Assembly (NCBI GenBank): GCA_015039315.1
Contig: WIDE01000115.1
Location: 1 to 64,000 of the forward strand
Source: Clavulina sp. PMI_390
Lineage: Eukaryota > Basidiomycota > Agaricomycetes > Cantharellales > Hydnaceae
Length of the DNA: 64,000 nucleotides
Direction of reading: 5' to 3'
This document shows, piece by piece, positions 22,160 to 34,800 of the stretch. The position numbers were made by a program, and so were the translations under genes. The notes below the pieces were generated by a model. That model made no database searches. It was not told the DNA's origin and saw only the letters and a program-made list of their open reading frames with translations. Numbering within the stretch: position 1 is the first letter of the stretch; each line of letters begins with the position of its first letter.

Positions 22160-22736
22160 GGGATCACACATTTTCACCTCCCTCCTGTATCCAAAATGCA
22201 TTCTTCCCGCCATCCTGAATGCTTGTAGTGGTTCTCCTTTCGCCCTGCATCCCAAACCCTCACTCTCCACCCGATATCTCCTCGCTAGTTCACCCCTTGC
22301 TTCTGTTTGTTCGTTCCAGTCAAGGCACTTCAATCATGCTCATCGTTCAACACACACGCACACACACACGTCCCTTTCATTGCATTGCATTGCTTGGTTG
22401 GTCATCTGCTTTCCCTTTATTCAAGGATATTTTCAATCTATCGCTATCGCTTTTGTCTTTTGCTGTAACTACATGTACTTAGTACCTGAGTAGCCTAGTT
22501 TTTCCACCTAGATCTGATTTTTGGATCATATATCTCATTTGAAATCCTCCTGTCGCGCTTTGAGTGCCCTGCGTTTCAAATTTGCTTGACGAGCGCTCGT
22601 CTCCCAGCCAGTGACGATTACTATTTCACTCTCGTGGAAAGTGCATAGATCTCCGCGGTGCCGGGCGTGACATCGGGTGACTTCGCAAACACCCCAAAAA
22701 ACTGAGTGGCACTCGATCGCCTATTGGACACTCACT
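22160..22736. other. Intergenic
   Basis: 3' flank of the membrane-protein gene and promoter side of the SET gene. A short CA-rich run lies at about 22350-22375. No gene seen. Confidence 0.4.
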
Positions 22737-24831
22737 ATGAGCGCATCGGACCCTTTAACCGACTGGTTTGTACAACATGGTGGGGTATTCGATCGTTCAG
22801 CGATTGGCTTCCAAGACTTTGAGCCTAGTGAAGGGGGGAGAGGCGCTGTTGCGCTGAAAGATCTGGAAGTATGTCATCCTGTATTCTCATATATACCTAC
22901 CGAGAGAAAAATAAGAATAGGAAAGCTTAACTAAGACGCTTGTTTTGACCTTTTTTGAATCTCATCTCAAGTAGGAAGGCCACACTTTGTTCACGATACC
23001 TCGACCTCTGCTACTCTCTACCAGAACGTGCTCTCTAAAAGATGCTCTTGGGGAAGAGGCGTGGGACTCTCTTGGTGCTGGGTGGGCGAGTCTTATCTTA
23101 TGCATGATGTGGGAGCAGAACAAGGGTGCAGAGAGCATATGGGCTGGATATCTTGGTGAATCCTTCTCCCTTCTTTGGAAAACGTCAATAAGCTTATACC
23201 TGCTCCCCGTCCGCTGTGCCCAGACCGTCTTCCTTCCGAGTTCAGCACTCCGATGTTCTGGACAGAACAGGAGCTGGAAGAGCTCAAAGGGACTGCCATA
23301 CCTTGTAAGCGTTTGCTCTGGTATATCAACAACTCTCAAAGGATGAGCTGACATGGAATCTTCTAATGATCCATCTAGCTAAGATNNNNNNNNNNNNNNN
23401 NNNNNNNNNNNNNNNNNNNNNNNNNNNNNNNNNNNNNNNNNNNNNNNNNNNNNNNNNNNNNNNNNNNNNNNNNNNNNNNNNNNNNNNNNNNNNNNNNNNN
23501 NNNNNNNNNNNNNNNNNNNNNNNNNNNNNNNNNNNNNNNNNNNNNNNNNNNNNNNNNNNNNNNNNNNNNNNNNNNNNNNNNNNNNNNNNNNNNNNNNNNN
23601 NNNNNNNNNNNNNNNNNNNNNNNNNNNNNNNNNNNNNNNNNNNNNNNNNNNNNNNNNNNNNNNNNNNNNNNNNNNNNNNNNNNNNNNNNNNNNNNNNNNN
23701 NNNNNNNNNNNNNNNNNNNNNNNNNNNNNNNNNNNNNNNNNNNNNNNNNNNNNNNNNNNNNNNNNNNNNNNNNNNNNNNNNNNNNNNNNNNNNNNNNNNN
23801 NNNNNNNNNNNNNNNNNNNNNNNNNNNNNNNNNNNNNNNNNNNNNNNNNNNNNNNNNNNNNNNNNNNNNNNNNNNNNNNNNNNNNNNNNNNNNNNNNNNN
23901 NNNNNNNNNNNNNNNNNNNNNNNNNNNNNNNNNNNNNNNNNNNNNNNNNNNNNNNNNNNNNNNNNNNNNNNNNNNNNNNNNNNNNNNNNNNNNNNNNNNN
24001 NNNNNNNNNNNNNNNNNNNNNNNNNNNNNNNNNNNNNNNNNNNNNNNNNNNNNNNNNNNNNNNNNNNNNNNNNNNNNNNNNNNNNNNNNNNNNNNNNNNN
24101 NNNNNNNNNNNNNNNNNNNNNNNNNNNNNNNNNNNNNNNNNNNNNNNNNNNNNNNNNNNNNNNNNNNNNNNNNNNNNNNNNNNNNNNNNNNNNNNNNNNN
24201 NNNNNNNNNNNNNNNNNNNNNNNNNNNNNNNNNNNNNNNNNNNNNNNNNNNNNNNNNNNNNNNNNNNNNNNNNNNNNNNNNNNNNNNNNNNNNNNNNNNN
24301 NNNNNNNNNNNNNNNNNNNNNNNNNNNNNNNNNNNNNNNNNNNNNNNNNNNNNNNNNNNNNNNNNNNNNNNNNNNNNNNNNNNNNCTTCTTCGTCTTCTT
24401 ATGCTCTCTTCAGATGACTGGGAGAAGGCAGTGAGGCAGAGTAAACCTCCCAAACCAAGGCTTGACGTCGTCTGCGTCGAGCACGTCATTGGGGTCATTG
24501 AGAAACGATTGGCCCAATACCCAACGTCATTGGAGGTCAGCCCAAATTCCATTATTAGGGGCTCGAATTGCTAACGACCATTTTTCTTCGGCCACAGGAT
24601 GACAACGCCCTGCTCGGAAGGTCGTCGGAACTCCCATTCAACCGGAGAAATGCGATCATTGTGCGAGTTGGCGAGAAAAGGATACTTCGCCAGGTGTTAG
24701 AAACAGCCCAAGAATCTCTGCGAGAGCTGCGAGCAGAGATCATGGCGAGCTCTACATCCACAAACAACAAGCAAAAGCGGCCAAGGCCGTCTTTGGAAAA
24801 TGAGGGTGGTCAGAAAAGGGCGAAGCGGTAA
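22737..24831 (+). CDS. SET-domain lysine methyltransferase, RKM4/SETD6-like (core hidden by assembly gap)
   Basis: Exons before the gap are 22737-22868, 22975-23155, 23224-23304 and a fourth starting at 23379. They encode GFQDFEPSEGGRGAVALKDL and EGHTLFTIPRPLLLST, the N-terminal SET (SET-N) pattern. SWASL-type residues, WAGYLDRLPSEFSTPMFW and EQELEELKGTA follow. This order is typical of the SETD6/RKM4 family, which methylates lysines on ribosomal or nuclear proteins. The catalytic NHS...Y part lies in the 1000 Ns (23386-24385). After the gap, an exon with RLDVVCVEHVIGVIEKRL and a last exon with ELPFNRRNAIIVRVGEKRIL match the C-terminal substrate-binding domain. A basic tail ends at 24831. That both sides belong to one gene is inferred from family order. 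Confidence 0.7.
23386..24385. other. Assembly gap of exactly 1000 N
   Basis: Unknown bases. The round size suggests a placeholder rather than a measured gap. It interrupts the SET-domain gene. Confidence 0.98.
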
Positions 24832-24872
24832 CTAGTATTTACACCTGAGGTTTGGTGGGGATGTGTAAATTG

Positions 24873-25079
24873 TCACCGCAAAATAGGAATGGGACGAGTT
24901 TTTCTTGCCTCACCTGAGTATTCAGGTCCATAATATTGATCCAGCAGACGCGACAGAAGAAGTTCAGAGAGGCTCTTACACTGTCCACATAATTTGTTAC
25001 TTGACGGCTCCCGCCAGCCACTCCCCGCTTGCTCATCGTCGAGGTCATAGACAAATCCGTCGTCGTCATTGTCATCCAT
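24873..25079 (-). CDS. Small hypothetical protein, convergent with the SET gene
   Basis: A 68-residue frame begins MDDNDDDGFVYDL, has a CGQC pair and a leucine-rich helix (KSLSELLLSRLLDQYYG), and stops 41 bases past the SET gene stop on the other strand. A GTGAGG donor inside it suggests the true gene may be spliced and longer. No family recognised. Low confidence. Confidence 0.25.
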   Translation of the reverse strand: MDDNDDDGFVYDLDDEQAGSGWREPSSNKLCGQCKSLSELLLSRLLDQYYGPEYSGEARKTRPIPILR

Positions 25080-26929
25080 TGCATTCAGTCAGCTCAGACG
25101 CGAGTCACATGTGACGGAGCGCCCTCCTACCATGATCATCAGATATTTCATCATTTAAGTCAGTCAGTTAGTGAGGTTTTGATACTGAAATCTTGCGCAG
25201 AAAATTTCCCAAGGCGGGAAATGGACCCACAAACATCTGTTGCTCCACGACCCCGCTCCGAATGCTCCACTGGCGAGTTCACGTGCTGGGGCGATCATAC
25301 ACAAGGAACTCAGCACTACGACAGTGCTGTAGCTTGGTGCTGCTTGCATTGGATTACTTCATGCAAGTAAATTTTCATTCCTTGTCTCTCTAGCGATATT
25401 GTCATCTGCGCTCCCTGTGACGTAAGTAGCTCCCTTACAAATATTTATGCAACCTTGGCGCCAACTGGCAACCCTGATGACCGCTCCACTGGCCGTGACA
25501 CTTTACCTAAACCCGCATTTATCCGTTATAACTGAAAGACTCATGATTTATCAAGAAATTGTGGATTCAAATGCAAAGATAGCGAATGCATTATACAGTG
25601 CCCTCATAGATTCATTCGCCCTTGAAGAGTCCAATCCTTAGAGATACCATATATATATATATATATCCTGCTTCTTCGCGTTCCCCGCTATCTTTTATCC
25701 GTAATCAAGACATCCCTTGCGGGATGGAGAGCATATATAGAGATGCACGTTGTAGTTGCGTTCGTGAATCATTGACCGTAATGGGGCTCTGGGATGTTGT
25801 TATTGGCGTAGCAGTATGGCGAACGCAACCAGGCCATACCCACAATATTTTAGATCCCGATTCTCCCTCAAAAAGAAGAGAGTCGGCCCCCGTCAGGCAG
25901 TCGCATTTGCCAGTGCGCGCTTGTGTGATAGGGAGGTGGGCCAAGCCCGTCTGTGTCCAGGGTGCGGGCCGAATCAGACCAATGAGCTCGGATGATGATT
26001 CCGCGAGGTGCAATTCGGTAGCGAAGCGAAACTACGAATCAACGGAGAGTTCTGGCCGGTCTCCCATACAGCGTTCACATGATGAGTGGCATCTGCTGTC
26101 ATCGCTGACCCAAGTCATGGGGCCGCTGAAGGAAATGTTAGTAAGGAGGAGCTACAGGATCGGGCGGTGATGAATAATGCAACTAGGCTTGAGCTTCCCA
26201 TCAAAACGTGGAGTTCCTTCTGAGAGCGTGTCAGTGTTGCGTGCAGTAGGGAGGCACTTGAACAGCAAGTGAGCTGACGTGGATTTAGAGTCATGGGGGA
26301 GTACTTCCAGCGATAGGTGATCTATCACTGGTGGTAGCTATTACGGACAGCGCTGCATCAATTGAAGTGGTCCATGTTGGCGAATGCCCTTACCTATCTG
26401 ACCATGAACACATAGCTTGTCAAAGCATTTCTAAAGCAGCGAAAGTGAGGATAGCGATCCCCTGAACCCAGTGCGAATCTGAATTCGATCCAGGTGGGGA
26501 AAGTGGTAGAACATTAAGTTAATTCGTTCTGATTGCATGTAAAAAGTACCAGTGAGTATATCACATCAGTTTTCGGTCCCCATAGATCATTCCATCCCAA
26601 TACTGCAGACCGGGCTGTTTCTTTGATCTGCCCGCCCCGGCAGCATTACTAGTAGCTGGTCAGAAGTCTACCCGCAATCAAACTGGTGTTCCAGCCGAGT
26701 AATGTCAATGCTCCAAGATACCTCACGTAGTCGGCCTTAAGGTCCGAATATTCGCCCGGCAGTTTTGATCCGGCGCTGTGTTTTCCTCAAGCTTTCCAGT
26801 CCACTCATTTCAATCCAATCACTCTCATAGCCTCCAGCACCACATCATCTGCCCTCATCATCGTTTGAAACCTTGTCTCAAGACACTACGAAAGTACGTC
26901 TCGTTATAAAGCCTCCCAATAATAGCAAA
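25080..26929. other. Gene-poor stretch
   Basis: About 1.85 kb with no supported gene. An (AT)n run lies at about 25649-25666. The plus-strand frame 25622-26170 starts inside the AT run and has no motif. The last 150 bases before 26930 are C/T-rich and likely form the promoter of the next gene. Confidence 0.45.
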
Positions 26930-27484
26930 ATGGACTCGATTGCTGACTTGGCCCAAAATATCCCCCAACTAATCCCTCCTCAGTCCTCAGTGTCGACTCC
27001 ACGCGCGAACACATTCACTACCGAGAAACCCAAAAGGGCACAGCTTCCCAACATCACCGGCGATAGCCCCGCGATCGTAATGCCTACCAGCGTTCCCGAG
27101 GACTCTGTTCGAAGCGTCAGAGTCACGCTGAAGAACTACACCAACATGGTCCTTTCGCGTCACAACGCCAAGCTCGACGGTGGCTTCTGGTCGGACAACT
27201 TGTTCCCACCTGAGTCGATCGGAAATGGTACACAAGATGAGCCGGTGGAGGTAGAATGGGCGTCCCAATCTGGTGGATTCATGACGGGAACTACGGGTCA
27301 AGTTGTCTATGGCCTGGGGGACGTCAAAAGTACTATGGAAGTTTATTGGAACAACCCGTACATTGGCCAGAATGGTTGGTCAGTCAACTTGTACGGACCC
27401 CTTGCGAACCATTACGTGGGTAGCGTACCTCCCGTTAACAACGATAACAACGCAAGGATTGAGGTAACTCTCAGGCACAAGTAG
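26930..27484 (+). CDS. Aegerolysin-fold, 'crystal protein ET79'-like protein
   Basis: Single exon, 184 residues from the chosen Met; an upstream in-frame Met at 26873 lies in a stretch with little coding character. Residues 1-60 are a Ser/Pro-rich leader with no clear signal peptide. The rest is a beta-rich domain. It has an early conserved Lys-Asn strand, a central Gly-rich turn with a Thr-Gly-Thr-Thr-Gly pattern, and a late strand rich in Trp and Asn before the C-terminal strand. This layout is that of the aegerolysin / Bacillus 14-kDa crystal-protein group, which binds membrane lipids and often needs a partner protein. Fungal members are commonly annotated 'crystal protein ET79'. No MACPF partner is seen in this window. 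Assignment is by pattern, not alignment. Confidence 0.55.
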   Translation: MDSIADLAQNIPQLIPPQSSVSTPRANTFTTEKPKRAQLPNITGDSPAIVMPTSVPEDSVRSVRVTLKNYTNMVLSRHNAKLDGGFWSDNLFPPESIGNGTQDEPVEVEWASQSGGFMTGTTGQVVYGLGDVKSTMEVYWNNPYIGQNGWSVNLYGPLANHYVGSVPPVNNDNNARIEVTLRHK

Positions 27485-30400
27485 AATAGTTTCATTCGGC
27501 GTGCTGCAATGTGTAGTAATATCTCAAGCCCCAATCTTCTAATCCGTGTGCCCCCTTTCTTGCTCGTTTCCTGTCAATTCTCAACCTCCAATAAGAGGAC
27601 AATCGTACGGAGCTCATTCCATCTAGCGCGCTCCTATGATCCTTACATATATGAGAAGGGCAATCGTTTATGGGCGGTTGCTTGGTTTTCTCTGATTTGT
27701 CGACTCTTGAGACTGGAAATTCCGTTCTTTGACTATCGTACCTATTGAGGTCATGTGGAGTAGGTTGCTATGGCTAAGTACATCGATCATAGTCTCGTCT
27801 ATGGCATCATGTCCTTCGTCGATTGTGCCCAGTCCAGTAGACGAAGAGGTCTTGTGCTATGAAGAACTTATGGAGGGCTACGTAGGCAGGAGAGTGGGTT
27901 CATTTTGTTGCGCCAAGCCGCCCTAGGCATCGGAGTGTACAAGCACAGGGGTCCAGGCCGCCGTCATTTAGGCAAGTTGGGCTGCTTTAAGCAAGACGCC
28001 AATCCAAACTTGCTAATAGAGAGAAGGCAAGGGAGGAAGCGAAAGGGACAGCGAGGGAGGGATAGCGATGGGATGGGGACAGGGACGAATGCGTCTCGCA
28101 GTATCTTGGAATAATCAGCGATTATCCATTCACCGAGGGGAAATATATAAGCTAGGGAGAGAGAGGAAAGGGGCCACATTCTAGTAGATCGTCGATGGTG
28201 CTATTCCGCGAGAGTCTCTATGTTATGCCGCCCAGGCAGGACCAGAGTCGGAAGAAGGCACGAGCTGCAAAACGCGAGGTATTCACCACAGTCCTGCGTA
28301 CGGCGCTTAGGAGAAAATTCACGCGACCGCCATCTGCATCCATGAGACGGCCATGTCTTGCTAGGGGCTCGCGTCGAATAGAGACCAGGTTCTTTATTAT
28401 TGTACAGCTCACGCTGAACTCGAAAGAGGTCATTTGTTATGATAAATTGCAACATCCGACGGCTTCTACGATTAATAACATACCTACTGACTACAGCCGC
28501 TCAGAAATCGTAATCAATGACGGTTTGACAGACGCTTATGGGTTACCGTTTCGATTCTTCCGCGATCATCCTACACTGAAAAAAAAATCACGGACGCAGC
28601 ACCCCGTTGAATTGGACGGACCTCTGTTCGGCTCGGCTGAGAATCACAGCATTGCCCTGTAGCGCACTCATTTGGCCGGTAGGCTCCAGGCACCTACTCT
28701 GCTGATAGGGTTGGGTTGATTTAATTGGGTGGTGATCAAATAGACGCACGGGGAATTACAGCCGGCGGTGAGATACTTTTCCCCAAGATGCCAGCCCATT
28801 CTAATCCCACTAACACTAGTGGGTGGGTGAAGATGAGAGCGAATGTGGGACTACTATACACAACTGAGACCTCATAATCCAAAATGAAGCAGAAGTAATT
28901 TGAGGGTTACTGGGGTTATATCACTGTGTACATCTGTATGCGATCCTGCTGTAATAGATTCTATTTGACATGGCTAAGAACAGAAGTGCCACAAGATGAT
29001 AGCCTTGTTTGTAGGCTTCAAGAAAACGCCGCTTGTCACGAGGAAGTCTGGCTGAGTCCACAACAAAGGGAAGATAATCCATGAGGGATTCGACTGGCAC
29101 CCCAGAATGCGCTCCTGAGATTTTTTTTTTGGCAGCGGGTTCTTCCAGAGCGGCCTGGAGTGTTTATTTCATGTATAGAACATCATACCATCTTTGTAGC
29201 TCTCTGGGGCTAGATCTTTGCATCTACATGGCCTCATGATCAGAAAAGTTCGCTGGATCAATGACGCCCATGCTCCAAATTGACATTCTCCTATCTAGAC
29301 CCTAAGTCATCCCCCAACGCTGCCGAGTAGCCGTATGGAGCCTACCTGTCAGGCAAGTGTGCAGAGGGGCGATCTCGTAAGTACAATATCCGTGAGTAAT
29401 GCAACTGTGTGCCTCACGCCCTTCCCGCTCCAACAAAGAATGATCAAGTTTGTGATTGCGCTCGCGAACATGGCCTACTATCTAAAAACCTCCCAAGGTG
29501 GCGCTCTCTCTCATCTTCATACTAGCCATTTGAGCAACCGGTGATAGCGTGCGCATCCCATCTGTTTGCGGTCAGGGTAAAGGAAGCCTCCGCTCAATGT
29601 AGATTGACCTAATTAGCGTTGACTATAATTATCGCTCAAAGGTAGGTACAGTATATAGCAATTATTCTCGCCCTGTGCCGGTAGCTCGGATACAAAAGGA
29701 GAGTGAACAAAATCACGAGGCTCAGGTGATCCCTAGTAGATATCGAGCTGCAAAAACGCGTGTCGTTACACCCTTAAAAGCGCATTATGAGAACGGACTA
29801 TGAGGTTGAGTTTCACAGACATCTCTGCGCATCAGTTGGAGTAGCGAGGGTAGTGGTGGTGACGAGCCGTCTCAGCTGACGATGGGGCGTTTTTTGGAGC
29901 CATGAGCAGTTGGAATTCACAGAGTTTCCGTGGACTCAACTTGATTGACGCTCGAATTCGAGCTGTATAGGGACTTGTTCCTGTCGTCATTGTCCCCTAA
30001 CTGAAGCAAATCTGACTTATTTTATAGACACTCTTAGATGCCTCTATCCAGCTGAGGGTAAAAAATGTAATGTTGTACGACCACGAGCCCTTCAGGCGCA
30101 ATGAATTCTTTCTACGCGTTCGCTGGCTGTATACAGACTACATAATCTTCTGGGGTATACTACGGAATAAGCCTTGCGGATGACAAAAATGCATAGAACG
30201 GTGACACAAAGGGGCCTGGTCTCCTCTCTTGCGGAAGCTGCGGGGGGATCTCCAGCGCCGCAACACTTGATCTCAAGACCCCACAAGCTGAGCTCCACTA
30301 CTTTGAGCATATTCGGATCCTGAAAATCATATCATATCATCCCAAATATATCGTGTGATGATCTTCTGAAAGTAGTAGTGTTCTCAAATCATCACCATGG

Positions 30401-30635
30401 GGCGTACAACAGTGCAAATGAAGGATTAGCCACCATAACCGCGACGCACACCATACGCAGCCCCAGCGGTACAGATTGAGATACCATATTGAGACGGCTT
30501 CGTATCTAGGGCAGAGCACATGGGGTACACCTTACTGAATAGAGAGATTGCAGATATAAGGTCGAAAACTGCTTCGTTCTACTCATCTCCCCAGCTCCTC
30601 CCTCCTACACCCGCATAGCTTTCATCCTTGCCAAC
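27485..30635. other. Gene-poor stretch of about 3.1 kb
   Basis: No frame here has a recognisable domain or consistent splicing. A TATA-like AAATATATAAG lies at about 28142-28152 upstream of a basic plus-strand frame (28195-28662), but that frame overlaps equally open antisense frames. No terminal repeats or transposon motifs were recognised by eye. Confidence 0.4.
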
Positions 30636-31044
30636 ATGCCCACTCAGAAGTTCGTCAACAACACAGTCACAGTCAACATCAACAATGCGTATGCGTCCAT
30701 TACAATTCTTCTTGAGCATCCCGCAGTCCCTGTGACGGTCCCGAACGGAGGCTCGCACAAGGGTGTCAATGGGACGTCGTCGAAGATCATCGTGAATCCT
30801 GCCGCAGGTGGTGCGCCTAATGATGCCCCCTGGATGCAGGATGGAGCTTGCGCTGCGGGTGGTGAAGTTTTCGTGACTGGTCAGCCGCTATTTCCACTTG
30901 AAATCTCATAATGCTACGAATCGTTAGCAAGGGGCGCATACTGATGTCTCGTTCTGCTATCTTTCCAAAGGCCCCAAGAATAACAGGCTCGATTGGACCG
31001 AGACAGGCCAGACCAAGCCCTCGAACCAGTCTATCATTGAGTAG
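30636..31044 (+). CDS. Small hypothetical protein, two exons likely
   Basis: Starts MPTQKFVNNTVTVNINNAY. It is a small beta-rich, Asn/Val/Gly-rich protein without Cys pairs or a signal peptide. Read unspliced it ends at 30911. A phase-1 donor (for example GTCAGC at 30880) and a CAAAG acceptor at 30970 would join it to PKNNRLDWTETGQTK and a stop at 31044, giving just over 100 residues. Other phase-1 donors exist, so the junction is uncertain. It has no recognised family. Its size and strand-rich sequence recall the lipid-binding-type protein upstream, but I see no real similarity. Confidence 0.35.
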
Positions 31045-31889
31045 CTCCTGAGAAGATCAAGATAACGCAGCCTCGTTTTTGCTCCAGATTGTGTGAGTAC
31101 TCTCCTTGGCGGACATTCTACGCGATTTTTTAACATCAAATTGCTTCCTCATGACTCTTACATCACCTAGGTCCTGAAATCACCAAAAAAAAAAAACCCA
31201 TATCCGTTCCAAGCTGTGCCTCTTTTCGATGTAAAACTGCCTGTTTCGAAAAACGTTTGAAAAATGCCATATCTGTTCGCAAAATTGGTGGTAAGAATGG
31301 AGGCATCATCGTCATTTATTGGATCCAGCTGGTGTGAGGTGCTTGAGTCACGCGTGACACAACGTGTCGAACATGACATAAGCTCATCAAGTTGCCCAAT
31401 TTGGAAGATTGTCCTGTCGTCGATCGTTTTTGCACTTTGCACCTTCTCCCTCTCGCTACAAGCGCGCGTTTACATCCCCAAGCAATCTCCAGAGCTTTCT
31501 ACTCCCTGCTTTACTCTTTGCTACAAATCTAGCGCCGTGGGCGGATCCCGTTTCCCGACTAGGCGGTGACGCCTTCCCTCCGATTCGGCGCGTCGTTCAG
31601 TATCAATAAGATAAGTTGCATTGATAGAGTACCAAAAAAATCACTAGGACCTGTTAGCCGATACGTAGAATCGTCACACCGAAAGGCGAGTGTTTTCCCG
31701 CACACGCGAGCTGTCCATGTGCAGATGACATTTCCAATTGCCTGGCCACATCCGATCTGTCGCACTTTTTGGTCTCGTCTCCCAGAAAGAAGAAGAGGCT
31801 ATCGTATCGTTTATCGTGTAGAAGCCTCAAATTACCTACCTGGGAGGCGACGAAACCGGCGCGTACACCCCCAATACTCGAGACACGTC
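31045..31889. other. Intergenic
   Basis: Between the small protein and the RRM gene. Open frames (31264-31569, 31566 onward) lack domain signals. The true start of the RRM gene may lie in this stretch. Confidence 0.35.
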
Positions 31890-34800
31890 ATGTATTTCAG
31901 ATCCACACTGCATGTACACGGCTTTCCTCCAGAGAGAGAAGAGATTCCGGTCCGGGTTTATCAATCCTTCTTGAAATTTGGTGAAGTGTTAGTGCTTCAA
32001 TCTCACCATTCGAGTTTGTAGTAACGCTGTTGACCCTTACTGATGACCCCCTACGCGTTTGCCGTTGATCCTTTTACCTCACCCGCTCCTCTCTATTTCT
32101 ACACCGATAATTACCTCATCCCTCTTCACCAGAAAACAAGTACTCGCGATGCGCACCCGCTCCACCCTCAGAAACCACGTCTTCGTCGAGTTTGCTACAC
32201 CAGGACAAGCTGAATCCGCTCGCGGAAAGAACGAAGAGGGATGGCAGGGCGATATAGTACACAGCCGTGCGGTCGGGTCCTTCTACGAGGCAATCAATTT
32301 TTCAGAGAGTATGACGGGTTCAGGTCGCGCACGAGACAATCCGTATCGCTGGGATGGAAGGAAGGACATAGTTCCAAGGCTTTTCTCTGGCACTGCCCGA
32401 GATTACGGAGACGGTAACGTTGAGACTTTCGTGCTACGGAGAGGGGGTCCTGAAGGTCGGAGGTCTCAAGCATATGATCCTCGTGATCCGGAGGCCGGAT
32501 GGGGACAATACGGGAAACGATCGCGATCCTATTCCCCATCGATGAGCTCCGCCGTTCCAGAGAGCTCGTGCACCAAGCCTTACCCACGCTACAACCGAAA
32601 CAAGCCCTACAGTCCCAAGTTCCCCGGCTCGTCATCGAAATTCAATCATCGTGAAGATCGCGACCGGAAGATTTCGAGCTCCCGCTCATTTCCATCGTAC
32701 AGCAATACTGAAAAGCGCAAGAAGGCTTCCTGGTCGCCTGTAGAGAAGAGGCGGCTTCCTGTTGGATGGCACAGTAAGCATGGTGAAAGCGATAAACCAT
32801 CAAATGATTCCCGAGGTAAGATCCACTTCAAGACTCAGCTTAGTTTCCAACACTGAGATCCAATCCCAGAATCCCTTGAGCTTCCCAGCCAGGACATGGT
32901 CGACGTTCTGCTCGGCATCGATGTAGCTGCTCTTCAGAAAGGCTTTGAGTCACAACCCACAAAGTTAGAAGCTGAGGAAGAAGTCGAGCACGAGAGCGGC
33001 AAGGATGCCGCCTTTACCCTCGCGACCAACAATTTCGACCCCTTTTGCAAGATGGGTGCTTCCCAGGCAGATAATTTCAGTATGAATTCTCGTCCAACGC
33101 TCAGCTGTATCACTCAGCCTCTCGTACCTCATTTAGGTGCTAGCGATTCGGAGCCGTTCGCCTTCAAGGCTAGTACGAGCTATACGGAACCTCTCATCGC
33201 TGATGATGCTGGGGCCAAAACTGGTCTTGCCGAAGAGATCCATCATGGGACTACGCTCAAAGACCCAAAAATTCGAGGCGATTGCGTTAGCGTTGATGGT
33301 CGGCCAAAGACGAGCTTATTCACGAAGCTGGACTACTTCGACGACGATGCTGTTGGCTTTTGGACCTCCAACTCATCTTCACGATCTGCTTCTGCAGCCC
33401 CTATTGCTCGGTTAGCCATGAGCACCGCGGCTGATGGTGTCAATGATGCTCGCTTCGACCAAAAAACGGCCTCCAGCCCGAAAAATCCTGACATTGAGAT
33501 TGGCCGCAGTAGCGTTTCGGATCATTGCTCAAGTGGGAGCGCCAGTCTTGAGCCTTTCGAGAACCCCCGTGCCACACAGGGTCAGAATACACCTCTGGCG
33601 ACGTCCGTGCCCGTGCTCCGTCAACGAAGGGAGCACAGAACTACCCAAAGCCCTACGCCGCCCACCAAAAGAGTCCGACAAAGTAATGTCAGGCTTTTGG
33701 ACAGCCCTCGTAACTCTATTAACGGAACCCCCCTTGGTCCTGCTCGTGCTTCCAAAGAAGAGTACAGAACCGACCTGGCCCGACCCTTTTATCAGCCTGG
33801 GCGGGCGGATAATATAGATCGCTGGGATCACTCACTGTACTGGCAGCCTCATGCACCGCGTCTCTCCTATCCTTGGCACAGTGCCCGTAATCGGGCCCAC
33901 AAATCCTCTTCTCGAGACAGTATTATTGCCCCGCCCTCGAATGTGAACGATATTTTTTCCCGAAGCAGTAATGTTGGTCACAGTCGTAGGTCAGTAACGT
34001 CTGTTTGGGCTGGGCACAAATGGGATCGTGAGCACGAACGTAAGTGTTTTCGCAAAGCAATCATTGGGCATCATCAATAAGAACATTTGGTTTTTCTCTC
34101 CTTCCTGCTTGATTAGGGAGCTCGAGCTCGAGTAATGACCGAGGTCATAAGGGATCCCGAAGGCACCGTTCCTCGTCGCCGTCTGTGCATGATCATAACC
34201 ACGACCGTCGCCGTGCGAGCTCCAGTTCGGTGGAGGCGAGCTATCGCGAGCACCAGCTCCCATCAGAGCACCCTAGCCTCAATCGTGATCGTGCAAGAGA
34301 CCACCGCAAGCTCAATGACCGATTCTTGCGCACAAGCACCGATACTGAAGGTATTTCTTATGCTGATTATGACTCGTCTAACCCGATGGGGTCAATGCAT
34401 ATCGACCGCGATCATAAGCTTGCGCCTGGCCATTCGCGCTTTCCCTCGCGGGATAGCTTGACTGCCGCGACTGAACAGCGCACATCCCCCAAAGTCGACC
34501 AAGCTGCTATTGATAGTTCTCGGCGGGATAGAAAGCGTTTGCGAGAAGAGCGACATCGTAGCGAAGTTGAAGGCCCAATGAAGCCGCCTCATAGCAAGAG
34601 AGCAAGGCATAGCCCTGAATCTACACCTAAAAAGGCGCGCATCCCTGAGGAAGTCGGTTCAGCCGGCATCGTCAACAAGAAGGCAGATGAATCATCGCAA
34701 GAGCTGTCAGAACAGGACCAAATGAAGGTGGACGAATTCTTGAGCGAAGTTGCTGCATCGATTTCCAAGACGAATCCTTTATTCCCTCCGTCGTCGTCAG

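Noticed and set aside
23326..24574. Long open frames on both strands across 23.4-24.4 kb
   Set aside because: They are open only because the bases are N.
25622..26170. 182-residue plus-strand frame
   Set aside because: It begins inside an (AT)n run and shows no domain or codon signal.
28195..28662. Basic 155-residue plus-strand frame with a TATA-like word upstream
   Set aside because: No motif, no splice support, and equally open antisense frames over the same bases.
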